Assembly (NCBI GenBank): GCA_002366995.1
Contig: DFCM01000015.1
Location: 1-7,558, forward strand
Length of the DNA: 7,558 nt
Source: a bacterium UBP3_UBA3054
GTDB taxonomy: Bacteria > Auribacterota > UBA3054
Direction of reading: 5' to 3'
Part shown: piece after piece, positions 1 through 6,816 of the stretch
How the letters are laid out: every line of letters begins with the position of its first letter
Position numbering within the stretch: position 1 is the first letter of the stretch
Made by a program: the position numbers and the translations under genes
Notes under the pieces: generated by a model
What the model was told of the DNA's origin: nothing
The model's database searches: none
Seen by the model: the letters and a program-made list of their open reading frames with translations, nothing else

Positions 1-1566
1 AGTCCCGATGAGGACCGCGCGGTAGGCCGCGGCGTTGAGTACGCTTAAGAGTTTTCCGGACAGCCAGGGCAGCTGCAGAAGCTTCCAGCTCTCCGGAACC
101 AGCGAGGCAAGAAGTTCGCCGATCGGCATCTGCCCGACCATGCAGACGATGGCCGCCGCCATAAGGAAGCCCGCTTCCAGGCTCCTGACCTTGAAGGAGC
201 GGTAGGCGGCGCTGATCATGTAGAAGGTGATCATCGAGAAGACCGCGCTGCCCATGGGCGCCTGGATGGCGTTGAACAAAAAGTCGAAAGAAGTCTTCCA
301 GATCGTACCTTTCGCCTCGTCGGTCTGGCCTTTCAGGGCGCAGACGATCATGACGGCCAAAAAGACAAGGAAGACCGCGCTGTAGCCCGCGTTCTTCAAA
401 AAGTTCCGCATAGGCGCGCCGCCGCCGGGAAGCTTCTCTTCCCCAACGGGCGCGTTGTAATTGAGGGCGCTCTGGTAGATCTTCTTTCCGTGGAAGAGCA
501 TCAGGTTTATCATCGCGATGAAGATCGCGAACGATCCGACGACCGTCAGGAATTTGCCAGCCCACTCGGTGCCGTATGAAAGGTACGTCGGCCTGGGGGA
601 AGCGCCCACTTTCTTATAGACCGTCATCTCGGGAGCGAGCGGCTCGCCGTCGCCCTTGTCGCGCAGACTGACGGCGCAGAGCTCCGTTTCGTAAGGCGAG
701 TCGATGGGACGGGCCTTCTGCATCTTCTTCGTTCCGAGGTAAAGCGTGCCGTCGCCGGCATCGATCCTGCCGCCGGCGTAAACGGTGTCGTTCGTGCCGT
801 TGCCCGAGGGCGCTTTCCAGCTTTTGGGCGTCCAAACCGATCCGCTCCGCCTGAACTCTATGATCTCCCTGTCCATGACGTACAGAAGGACAGGCTCGCC
901 TCCCTCGCTGAAAACGTCAAAGGCGTTGGGAGATTTTTCCGTCAGCGTGGAAGCGACCAGAGGCTCCGGATCCAGCTTCAAATGCTTGAGGTCCGGCCCG
1001 GCGGCGTGCCAGACGCGGTAGGTCATGGTGAAAAGATAGACGTCCCAGATGCCGCCTCTGTAATCGGCGGCGAAAGTCTTGACGCGGTCGGGTATCTGGC
1101 CGTTGGGCGCGTTCTCGAAAGTTTTGAAGACGTCGTTGGTCGAGATCACGACAGGGCCTTTCTTTTTGAAGGTCTGGCCGTCGTCTGAACTCACGGCGTA
1201 GCAGAGCACGGGCTCCTTTTCGTTCTGCCCGAGATACAGCAGCGTCAAACCTTCCGGCGCCAGGGCGACGTCCGGATCGATGAGTCCGTACTGGTCGAAT
1301 TTCAAAAAGAGCGAGCGCTGCAGGCAGGGCTTCTGGTCTTTTATCCATTTGCCGGAGCTTCTGACCATGCGGCCGATGATCCCGCGGCCCTTGTAATAAT
1401 TGCCGACGTAGAACTGCAGCTTCTTGCCGTCCTTTTCAACGCAGACCGGGCTCCCCACTTCGTAGGAGTCGAATTCTCCGCCCACTTTTTCCGGCAGGAT
1501 GTACTCCAGGAAGAAGTACAGCCCGACCAGGAAAGCGATTATCTTCAAAATATTGCGTTTACTCAT
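1..1566 (-). CDS. Membrane protein with exported beta-propeller-like domain and C-terminal helix bundle (3' end off the left edge)
   Basis: Function unknown. The frame is open for 522 codons from ATG 1566 to the left edge with no stop, so the C-terminus is missing. Residues 6-23 form a hydrophobic anchor. About 300 mostly hydrophilic residues follow, with beta-rich repeats like those of five-bladed propeller glycosidases (GH43/GH32 type): an IDPDV segment at 96-100 followed by LTLLYLG, one Asp-box-like SSDDGQTF at 126-133, and later RGGIWDVYLF (170-179) and EPVLLYV (224-230). Hydrophobic segments then lie near 339-358, 394-412, 439-456 and 463-480. SAAYRAFKVRS at 452-462 is a motif I recall from membrane partners of DUF6754 proteins. 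With the N-terminus inside, the propeller would face outward. The start lies 6 bases after the upstream stop, and a GGTGA sequence overlapping that stop can serve as ribosome site. The reading frame is certain, the fold is inferred, and catalysis is not shown. Confidence 0.85.
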   Translation of the reverse strand, partial: MSKRNILKIIAFLVGLYFFLEYILPEKVGGEFDSYEVGSPVCVEKDGKKLQFYVGNYYKGRGIIGRMVRSSGKWIKDQKPCLQRSLFLKFDQYGLIDPDVALAPEGLTLLYLGQNEKEPVLCYAVSSDDGQTFKKKGPVVISTNDVFKTFENAPNGQIPDRVKTFAADYRGGIWDVYLFTMTYRVWHAAGPDLKHLKLDPEPLVASTLTEKSPNAFDVFSEGGEPVLLYVMDREIIEFRRSGSVWTPKSWKAPSGNGTNDTVYAGGRIDAGDGTLYLGTKKMQKARPIDSPYETELCAVSLRDKGDGEPLAPEMTVYKKVGASPRPTYLSYGTEWAGKFLTVVGSFAIFIAMINLMLFHGKKIYQSALNYNAPVGEEKLPGGGAPMRNFLKNAGYSAVFLVFLAVMIVCALKGQTDEAKGTIWKTSFDFLFNAIQAPMGSAVFSMITFYMISAAYRSFKVRSLEAGFLMAAAIVCMVGQMPIGELLASLVPESWKLLQLPWLSGKLLSVLNAAAYRAVLIGT

Positions 1567-1572
1567 AATCTG

Positions 1573-2343
1573 TCACCACTGCAGCAAAAGACGCAGGTAA
1601 TCCGTCTTCTGGAAGATCGTAAGCAAAATGCTGCCCAGCACGATAAGAATAAGAAGCACCAGTTTCGAATAATCCTGGCCCACCAAGCTTCCCGTCAGCA
1701 CGGGATCCCTGTTGAAGTAGGCGCCCGCGGCGTAGAATTCCTCGCCGAATACCGTGTAATCGCAGGAGACCATGAAGAACGGCACCTGGTAGAAGCTCGG
1801 CGTGCAGGCGATCTGGAAAGCCCCGGCCTGTTGCCCGGCCTCCGCCAGCATCATCGATTCGAAGCCGTAGGTGCCGAACATGAAGTTCGCGCCGACGTGG
1901 TCGCGCTTGATCCAGCCCGCGATGCCCGCGCCAAGGGCCGACTGGTTGCTGGACATGTACCTCAAACAGTCCTCGACCGCGAACATGCCTTCCTTGCCCA
2001 TCGCCGCGTAGCCGTCCTTCCAGAACTCCTCCGCCATGGCGTAAGCCAGGGGCTGGGCCAGCGGGACGTAAACAGGCATCGAGAGTTTCGCGGCCTTCCT
2101 CACTACGTAGCCCATGACGGCCAGCGAGCAGAAAAGGTTGACGGAAAGATCGTCGAAGCCCAGGTTGAACATGATGGGCCTGTCCTCTTCCGCTGCTCTT
2201 CCAATAGCGTCGTCTATGACTTTGAGCCCGTTGATTGGGCGCAAAAAGACTTCCTTCCCGCGCTTCGTCAGCATTATCATGGTGATAATAAAGCCGGAAA
2301 AGAGCAGAATAAAGATTATTATGGGTAACGTCGCGTGATCCAT
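1573..2343 (-). CDS. DUF6754-like membrane protein of unknown function
   Basis: A complete 256-residue protein with no established function. One transmembrane helix lies at about 5-25, followed by a basic stretch (LTKRGK, 25-30), and a second lies at about 226-244. The positive-inside rule places the roughly 200-residue middle domain in the cytoplasm. The middle domain holds segments I recall as typical of DUF6754: RPINGLKVIDDAIGRA (35-50), RPIMFNLGFDDLS (55-67), FGTYGFESMMLAEAG (156-170), and VSCDYTVFGEEFYAAGAYF (192-210) leading into GSLVGQD (218-224). The start at 2343 has a good GGAG ribosome site (2349-2352) with 5 bases between it and ATG. It is the first gene of a two-gene operon with the propeller membrane protein, under its own extended -10 promoter. 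Several moderately hydrophobic stretches (for example 68-82 and 187-194) could be membrane-associated. The family assignment is from memory; the ORF itself is secure. Confidence 0.85.
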   Translation of the reverse strand: MDHATLPIIIFILLFSGFIITMIMLTKRGKEVFLRPINGLKVIDDAIGRAAEEDRPIMFNLGFDDLSVNLFCSLAVMGYVVRKAAKLSMPVYVPLAQPLAYAMAEEFWKDGYAAMGKEGMFAVEDCLRYMSSNQSALGAGIAGWIKRDHVGANFMFGTYGFESMMLAEAGQQAGAFQIACTPSFYQVPFFMVSCDYTVFGEEFYAAGAYFNRDPVLTGSLVGQDYSKLVLLILIVLGSILLTIFQKTDYLRLLLQW

Positions 2344-2370
2344 TCTTTCTCCAATTATTCAGTAAAGGTG

Positions 2371-2399
2371 ATTATAGCAAAAATCGCCCCTGCTTTCAG
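2371..2399 (-). promoter_or_regulatory. Sigma70-type promoter for the DUF6754-like operon
   Basis: On the minus strand a perfect TATAAT (2376-2371) is preceded directly by TGC (2379-2377), giving a full extended -10. A weak -35, CTGAAA (2399-2394, 4 of 6 matches to TTGACA), lies 17 bases upstream. Transcription would start about 28 bases before the ATG at 2343. No operator palindrome is evident. Confidence 0.6.
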
Positions 2400-2432
2400 T
2401 ATGGCTTTCTCTCGCCCCTTTTCCTTGGGTTA

Positions 2433-2441
2433 TGGTATAAT
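2433..2441 (+). promoter_or_regulatory. Extended -10 promoter of the envelope operon
   Basis: TGG directly followed by TATAAT (2436-2441) forms a consensus extended -10 upstream of the first skp-like gene. No recognisable -35 is found at the usual spacing (2413-2418 reads CGCCCC), so the promoter probably relies on the TGn motif. Transcription would begin near 2448, leaving a leader of about 38 bases. No other convincing promoter is seen before lpxA, so this one may drive all six genes. Confidence 0.6.
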
Positions 2442-2485
2442 CAACAAGTTAAGTCAAATTAATAATAACGGAGAAACAAGGAACC

Positions 2486-3037
2486 ATGCCGGTTAAACTG
2501 CTTTTACCGCTTCTTTTACTCGCCATGTGCTTAGGAGCCTTCGCGTCCGACGTGAAAGCCCCGAAAATAGCCTATGTCGACACCGAAACGGCCTTGAACA
2601 ACAGCCGTGAATACAAGGACTGTTCCCTTGCGCTGCTCGACATCCAGGACGACAAGGAAGAGGAGCTGAGAAAAATGACCAGCGAGATAGACGCCCTGGG
2701 CGACAAGCTCAAGGTCCTTTCCGAATCCAAACGCCAGGAAGAGGAAGCCAAGTACCAGGCTCTCATAGCCAGGGCCAGCCGCTTCGCCGAGGACACCGAC
2801 AAATCATTGAGGGAGCAGCGCTCGCTGGATCTCAACAGGATCGCCAACAAGCTGAAAGCCGTCATCGAGGACATCGGCCAAAGGGATAAATACACCCTTA
2901 TCATAGACCTCAAGGCCATCGTTTACCTGGACCGTTCCGAAATGAAAGACCTGACCGACGACGTCGTTCTGAAACTGAACGACGACTACGCCAAGGAAAA
3001 AGAACGCCAGAGCAAGACCCCCAACCGCGTCAAATAA
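2486..3037 (+). CDS. skp: Periplasmic chaperone, Skp/OmpH family (first copy)
   Basis: Probable holdase that binds unfolded outer-membrane proteins after Sec export and escorts them to the outer membrane. At 183 residues it is near the family size. A signal peptide covers about residues 1-20, with cleavage likely after AFA. The first beta strand (IAYVDTE, 28-34) is followed by a long charged helical region (about 55-115) that would form the tentacle arms of the trimer. The body is completed by LNRIANKLKAVIEDIG (116-131) and DLKAIVYLD (141-149), the place where Skp proteins have their conserved LYxD-like strand. C46 is the only cysteine of the mature protein. Ribosome-site candidates GGAG (2470-2473) and AAGGA (2478-2482) precede the ATG; the second is close, leaving 3 bases. 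First gene of the operon, directly followed by a paralogue. Confidence 0.88.
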   Translation: MPVKLLLPLLLLAMCLGAFASDVKAPKIAYVDTETALNNSREYKDCSLALLDIQDDKEEELRKMTSEIDALGDKLKVLSESKRQEEEAKYQALIARASRFAEDTDKSLREQRSLDLNRIANKLKAVIEDIGQRDKYTLIIDLKAIVYLDRSEMKDLTDDVVLKLNDDYAKEKERQSKTPNRVK

Positions 3038-3038
3038 T

Positions 3039-3575
3039 ATGAAGAATCAGATATTCACCGCTTTAATGATTTCCGCCCTCGCGCTGAGCTCGTACGCCGT
3101 AAGTTTCGCCTACGTCAACACCGAGGACGTGCTGCAGGGCAGCAAAGAGTTCAAGGAATGCGAAAGGAAAGCCCTGACCAAGCGCGACCTCAGGACGGAA
3201 GAGATCGCCCAGATGACCGCCCAGCTTGACAAGCTGGAAGCCCAGATCACCGCCCTCTCCGCGGAAAAGGGCGCGGCCCTAAGGGAACAGTACGCCAAGG
3301 ATTTCGACCGCATCGAGCGTTTCAAAGAGCAGGCTACGGAAGAGATCACGGCCCAGCACAGCCACGACATGGAGCGCATCGCTGGCAAGATCCGCGCCAT
3401 CATAGAGACGATCGGCGCGCGCGACAACGTCTCCCTTATGCTTGACCTTAAAGCCATCCTCTATCTCGACAAAAAGGTCGTCAAAGACTACACCAAGGAA
3501 GTCACCAACGAACTGAACCGCCAGTACGACGAGGAACTGGACAGACTAAGAAGCAAACTCCCGCTTGGCAAATAA
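3039..3575 (+). CDS. skp: Periplasmic chaperone, Skp/OmpH family (second copy)
   Basis: A second Skp-like chaperone of 178 residues and a diverged tandem paralogue of the gene before it. A signal peptide covers about residues 1-20 (cleavage near SYA), followed at once by the first strand FAYVNTE (23-29). A long charged helix spans about 45-110, then MERIAGKIRAIIETIG (111-126) and DLKAILYLD (136-144), matching the first copy block by block. Its sole cysteine, C41, sits at the same distance from the first strand as C46 in the first copy. The start is 1 base after the previous stop, and I see no Shine-Dalgarno sequence in front of it, so translation probably depends on ribosomes finishing the first copy. 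The two may form mixed trimers or serve different clients; the sequence does not say which. Confidence 0.87.
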   Translation: MKNQIFTALMISALALSSYAVSFAYVNTEDVLQGSKEFKECERKALTKRDLRTEEIAQMTAQLDKLEAQITALSAEKGAALREQYAKDFDRIERFKEQATEEITAQHSHDMERIAGKIRAIIETIGARDNVSLMLDLKAILYLDKKVVKDYTKEVTNELNRQYDEELDRLRSKLPLGK

Positions 3576-3594
3576 CAAATTAAGGAACAAATAA

Positions 3595-4653
3595 ATGGAA
3601 ATTCCCGTTTCCGTCATCGCAGGTCTTTTGGAAGCCGAAGTTAAAGGCGATCCCAACACCATAGTTTCCGGTTTCGGCGGCATCAACGAAGCCAAACCCG
3701 GCGACATTACCTTCCTGAACGTCGAGAAGTACATCCCCTCCCTTATGACGACCAAAGCGGCCGCCGTTCTGGTGAGGGCGAGCCTCAAGATCCCCGAGAA
3801 CTGCCCGCCGGCCCTGATCATCGTCCCCGACCCGCAGCTAGCCCTGCAGAAACTTTTGGAAAAAGTCGCTCCGCCGAAAATTGAATTCGCGCCCGGCGTG
3901 CATCCGACCGCCGTCGTTGCCCCCTCCGCGGTCTTAGGCAAGAACGTCTCCGTCCAGCCCTACGCCGTCATTGAAGAAGGCGCGACCATCGGCGACAACT
4001 GCGTGATCGGCGCTTTCTGCTACGTCGGCCACTTCACCGAGATCGGCAACGACAGTTTCCTCTATCCGCACGTGACGATAAGGGAACGCATCAAGATCGG
4101 TGAACGCGTCACCATCCATCCGGGGACGGTCATCGGCGCCGACGGTTTCGGCTACCTTGAGATCAACGGCAAGCGCGAGAAAGTCCCGCAGATCGGCAAC
4201 GTTTCTATCGGCGACGACGTCGAGATCGGCGCCAACACCTGCATCGACAGAGCAAGACTCGACACCACGATCGTCAAGCGCGGCGCCAAGATCGACAACC
4301 TCTGCCAGATCGCCCACAACTGCGAAGTCGGCGAAGACTCCGTCATGTGCGGCTGCTCCGCCATGAGCGGTTCGACCAAGATCGGCAACCGCGTCATCCT
4401 AGCCGGCCAGGCCGGTCTTAACGGCCACATAGAGATCTGCGACGACGTCATCATAGGCGGCCAGTGCGGCGTCACCAAAGACATCCATGAAAAAGGCTTC
4501 TACATCGGCTCCCCCGCCACTCCGCACATCACCTACAAGAAGCGCGAGAGCGTCGTCGTGAGGCTCCCCCAGATCCTGAAGGAACTCCACGATCTGGAAA
4601 AGGAAGTCGCCAGGTTGAAAGAAGAATTAGCTAAAGCCAAAGAAAACAAATGA
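3595..4653 (+). CDS. lpxD: UDP-3-O-(3-hydroxyacyl)glucosamine N-acyltransferase LpxD
   Basis: Third step of lipid A synthesis in the cytoplasm: it transfers a 3-hydroxyacyl chain from ACP to the free amine of UDP-3-O-acyl-glucosamine. At 352 residues it is slightly longer than E. coli LpxD (341). The N-terminal uridine-binding domain (about 1-100) includes the typical GGINEAKPGDITFLN (28-42). A left-handed beta helix of hexapeptide repeats runs from about 103 to 295, with GADGFGY at 181-187, the probable catalytic H241 in QIAHN (238-242), and the second family histidine H278 in NGHIEI (276-281). A charged helix (about 325-350) ends the protein, as in the trimeric family. The ATG has a good AAGGA site (3582-3586) 8 bases upstream. 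Its end overlaps the lpxC start by 4 bases (ATGA). Confidence 0.96.
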   Translation: MEIPVSVIAGLLEAEVKGDPNTIVSGFGGINEAKPGDITFLNVEKYIPSLMTTKAAAVLVRASLKIPENCPPALIIVPDPQLALQKLLEKVAPPKIEFAPGVHPTAVVAPSAVLGKNVSVQPYAVIEEGATIGDNCVIGAFCYVGHFTEIGNDSFLYPHVTIRERIKIGERVTIHPGTVIGADGFGYLEINGKREKVPQIGNVSIGDDVEIGANTCIDRARLDTTIVKRGAKIDNLCQIAHNCEVGEDSVMCGCSAMSGSTKIGNRVILAGQAGLNGHIEICDDVIIGGQCGVTKDIHEKGFYIGSPATPHITYKKRESVVVRLPQILKELHDLEKEVARLKEELAKAKENK

Positions 4654-5528
4654 CCAAACAGACAACCATCGCCAGGGAAGCTAAGATCAGCGGCATCGGG
4701 CTTCACTCCGGCGAGATCACATCCTTAAGGTTCCTTCCGGCTCCCGCCAACACCGGGATCGTTTTCAAAAGGACGGACCTCCCCATTCCCGGCGGCGTGG
4801 CTTTCCCGGCCAGGGTGCCTTCCGTGCTCAACACCGACCGCAGCACCACGATAGGCAGACTGCTCCAGGTCCCGCAATCTCCGCAGCCCGTGCCCATCGT
4901 CGTTTTGACCGTCGAGCACCTTATGGCTTCCATCTACTGCCTCGGCATCGACAACCTTTTCGTCGAGGCGACGGCCATGGAGACTCCTTTGATGGACGGC
5001 AGCGGCATTCAGTTCGCCGAGACCTTGAAGGAAGCGGGACTGGTCGAACTCGAAGAGGAAAGGCTCCCCGAGCTTACGGTGACTGAGCCAATCAAAGTCG
5101 AGCAGGGCGACGCGACGATCGAGATACTCCCCGCCGACGAATACAAGATCTCTTATACCATGACGTATCCTCATCCCGTCATCGGAACGCAGTTTTTCGA
5201 GACGGTAGTCAACGAGGAGAATTTCCTTAAGAACATCGCGCCAAGCAGGACCTTCGCCCTTTACAGCGAACTGTCGGCCCTGCTTTCCAGAGGCCTCATA
5301 AAGGGCGGCTCCCTCAACAACGCCATCGTCATCACCGACAACGCCATCCTCTCTAAGGACGGCCTCCGCTACGAAGACGAGTTCGTCCGCCACAAAGTGA
5401 TGGACCTGATCGGCGACCTCGCCCTGACGGGAAGAAGGCTGAAAGCCCACGTCATATCCTCCCGCTCCGGACACACCCTGAACAACAAAGCCGCGGCGGC
5501 GCTCTTCGCCCTGGCTAACAAAAATTAA
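4650..5528 (+). CDS. lpxC: UDP-3-O-acyl-N-acetylglucosamine deacetylase LpxC
   Basis: Zinc-dependent deacetylase catalysing the first irreversible step of lipid A synthesis; it removes acetate from UDP-3-O-acyl-GlcNAc. It has 292 residues, against 305 in E. coli. The N-terminal signature SGIGLHSG is at 14-21. The TVEHLMAS motif (87-94) supplies catalytic E89 and zinc ligand H90, RHKVMDLIGD (247-256) supplies zinc ligands H248 and D252, and SGHTLNNK (273-280) supplies H275, equivalent to E. coli H265. Conserved MDGSG (115-119) and APSRTF (197-202) are also present. All metal and acid-base residues are therefore intact. The start overlaps the lpxD stop in an ATGA junction with only a weak ribosome site, so translation is probably coupled. 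It is not fused to FabZ, unlike the LpxC-FabZ protein of Bacteroidetes. Confidence 0.96.
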   Translation: MTKQTTIAREAKISGIGLHSGEITSLRFLPAPANTGIVFKRTDLPIPGGVAFPARVPSVLNTDRSTTIGRLLQVPQSPQPVPIVVLTVEHLMASIYCLGIDNLFVEATAMETPLMDGSGIQFAETLKEAGLVELEEERLPELTVTEPIKVEQGDATIEILPADEYKISYTMTYPHPVIGTQFFETVVNEENFLKNIAPSRTFALYSELSALLSRGLIKGGSLNNAIVITDNAILSKDGLRYEDEFVRHKVMDLIGDLALTGRRLKAHVISSRSGHTLNNKAAAALFALANKN

Positions 5529-5548
5529 CATAAACATTTCTAAAGATC

Positions 5549-6025
5549 ATGGAAGAATCCAAAGCTCCTATCAGCCTCAATATCCAGGACATCATGGCAT
5601 TATTGCCGCACCGTCCTCCCTTCCTTTTAGTCGACAGAGTCGTGGCCACCGACTGCGACACCTACGTTGACGCCATCAAGAACGTGACCATGAACGAGCC
5701 TTTCTTCGTCGGCCACTTCCCCGGACAGCCCGTCATGCCGGGCGTCCTTATCATGGAATCCTTAGCCCAGGCCGCGGCCATCGTCGTTCTTTCCAATCCG
5801 AGATTCAAAGGGCTCATCCCCTACTTCCTCACGATGGACAAGGTGAAATTCAGAAAGCCCGTCCAGCCGGGCGATCAGCTTCACTTAAGGATCGACATCA
5901 TCTCCATGCGCTCCACCATGGGCAAATGCAAAGCCGTCGCTTCCGTTGACGGCCAGAAAGTCGCCGAGGGCGAACTTGCTTTCGCCGTCGTGATGAACAA
6001 AGAAGAAAAAGAAAACAAGGAATAA
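5549..6025 (+). CDS. fabZ: 3-hydroxyacyl-ACP dehydratase FabZ
   Basis: Dehydrates beta-hydroxyacyl-ACP to trans-2-enoyl-ACP in type II fatty-acid elongation, and so competes with LpxA and LpxD for hydroxyacyl-ACP. It is a single hot-dog domain of 158 residues, the usual size. The signature LLPHRPPFLLVDRV is at 18-31. GHFPGQPVMPGVLIMESLAQ (55-74) holds the catalytic pair H56 and E70. The glutamate in this position and the short length fit FabZ; FabA uses aspartate. The last ten residues are highly charged and lysine/glutamate-rich. The ATG lies 20 bases after the lpxC stop, with only a weak AAAGA-like ribosome site. An internal start at M16 would cut into the domain, so the first ATG is preferred. 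Confidence 0.96.
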   Translation: MEESKAPISLNIQDIMALLPHRPPFLLVDRVVATDCDTYVDAIKNVTMNEPFFVGHFPGQPVMPGVLIMESLAQAAAIVVLSNPRFKGLIPYFLTMDKVKFRKPVQPGDQLHLRIDIISMRSTMGKCKAVASVDGQKVAEGELAFAVVMNKEEKENKE

Positions 6026-6032
6026 ATCCTCC

Positions 6033-6803
6033 ATGATCCATCCAACCGCAGTCATCAGCCCTGGGGCTCAGATCGCCCAGGACGTTGAAATAGGACCTTA
6101 CTGCGTCATCGGCGAAAACGTCAGAATTGGCGCCGGCTGCGTCCTCAAGAGCCACGTCGTAGTTGACGGACTCACCACCATCGGGGAACGCAACACCTTC
6201 TTCCCCATGGCGGCCATCGGGCAGAAGACCCAGGACCTCAAATACAAGGAAGGCAACAAGTGCTACCTTGAAATAGGCAACGACAACGTCGTAAGGGAAT
6301 TCGCCACCATCCACTGCGCCACTCAGGACGGCAGCAAGACGATCGTCGGCAACCGCAACCTCATCATGGCCTACTGCCACATCGCCCACGAATGCATTTT
6401 AGGCGACAACATCATCATGAGCAACGCCGCCACTTTGGCCGGGCACGTCCAGGTCGGCGACTACGCCGTGCTTAGCGGTATGGCGGGCGTGCATCAGTTC
6501 TGCCGCATCGGCAAGATGGCCATGATCGGCGGCTGCACGAAAGTCACCATGGACGTCGCTCCCTTTACGCTCGTGGACGGCGTGCCGCCCCGTTGCGCCA
6601 CCATCAACAAAGTAAGGATGGAGCGCCTCGGCATCTCCCCAGAAACTATCAGGAAGATGCACCAGGCCTACAAGATCGTCTTCCGCCAGGAGATGAAACT
6701 CAAAGACGCCGTGGAAAAACTGAAACAGGACTACCCCGACGTTCCGGAAATAATGGAACTCGCGGACTTCCTCACCAAGTGCGAGCGCGGCCTGACAAGG
6801 TAA
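6033..6803 (+). CDS. lpxA: UDP-N-acetylglucosamine O-acyltransferase LpxA
   Basis: First step of lipid A synthesis: transfers a 3-hydroxyacyl chain from ACP to the 3-OH of UDP-GlcNAc. It has 256 residues (E. coli 262), with a hexapeptide-repeat left-handed beta helix over about 1-180 and a helical C-terminal domain. With a constant offset of 6 from E. coli, the known active-site residues are all present: K70, H116, the catalytic base H119 (in HIAHEC), H138, H154 (in GVHQFC) and R198. The position of E. coli G173, which sets acyl length, is G167, which suggests a longer hydroxyacyl chain (about C14 by analogy). E. coli E200 is replaced by V194. AAGGA (6017-6021), inside the fabZ end, is the ribosome site; the start is 7 bases after the fabZ stop. 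Last gene of the operon. Confidence 0.96.
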   Translation: MIHPTAVISPGAQIAQDVEIGPYCVIGENVRIGAGCVLKSHVVVDGLTTIGERNTFFPMAAIGQKTQDLKYKEGNKCYLEIGNDNVVREFATIHCATQDGSKTIVGNRNLIMAYCHIAHECILGDNIIMSNAATLAGHVQVGDYAVLSGMAGVHQFCRIGKMAMIGGCTKVTMDVAPFTLVDGVPPRCATINKVRMERLGISPETIRKMHQAYKIVFRQEMKLKDAVEKLKQDYPDVPEIMELADFLTKCERGLTR

Positions 6804-6816
6804 AACAAAAAAGCGC

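Noticed and set aside
1141..1200. Left-hand protein as a sialidase, based on the Asp-box
   Set aside because: Only one Asp-box is visible, no arginine triad or other sialidase signature can be placed, and the protein ends in a helix bundle atypical of sialidases.
614..1348. Two open frames on the minus strand (614-835 and 917-1348) in place of one large left-hand gene
   Set aside because: They lie in a different frame from the uninterrupted 522-codon frame starting at 1566, are very arginine-rich, and match no family. The longer frame has sensible membrane segments and a ribosome site.
2486..2545. First Skp copy as a lipoprotein, because LAMC (12-15) resembles a lipobox
   Set aside because: The residue before the cysteine is methionine rather than Gly/Ala/Ser, and a normal signal-peptidase I site (AFA) follows 5 residues later.
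3934..4317. Antisense frame within lpxD, rich in D, V and A
   Set aside because: It arises from the hexapeptide repeats of LpxD read backwards; there is no ribosome site and no recognisable domain.
4725..5537. 270-codon open frame antisense to lpxC
   Set aside because: It is a mirror of the G/C-rich third positions of lpxC, with low-complexity G/V/D-rich content and no domain. LpxC on the plus strand has all its catalytic motifs.
4650..6025. LpxC-FabZ fusion as in Bacteroidetes
   Set aside because: lpxC has its own TAA stop and a 20-base gap precedes the fabZ ATG, so these are two separate proteins.
3900..6560. Short recurring sequences (atcggc, gccac and similar) across lpxD and lpxA as DNA repeats or a CRISPR array
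   Set aside because: They encode hexapeptide beta-helix turns in both acyltransferases; there is no uniform repeat and spacer length.
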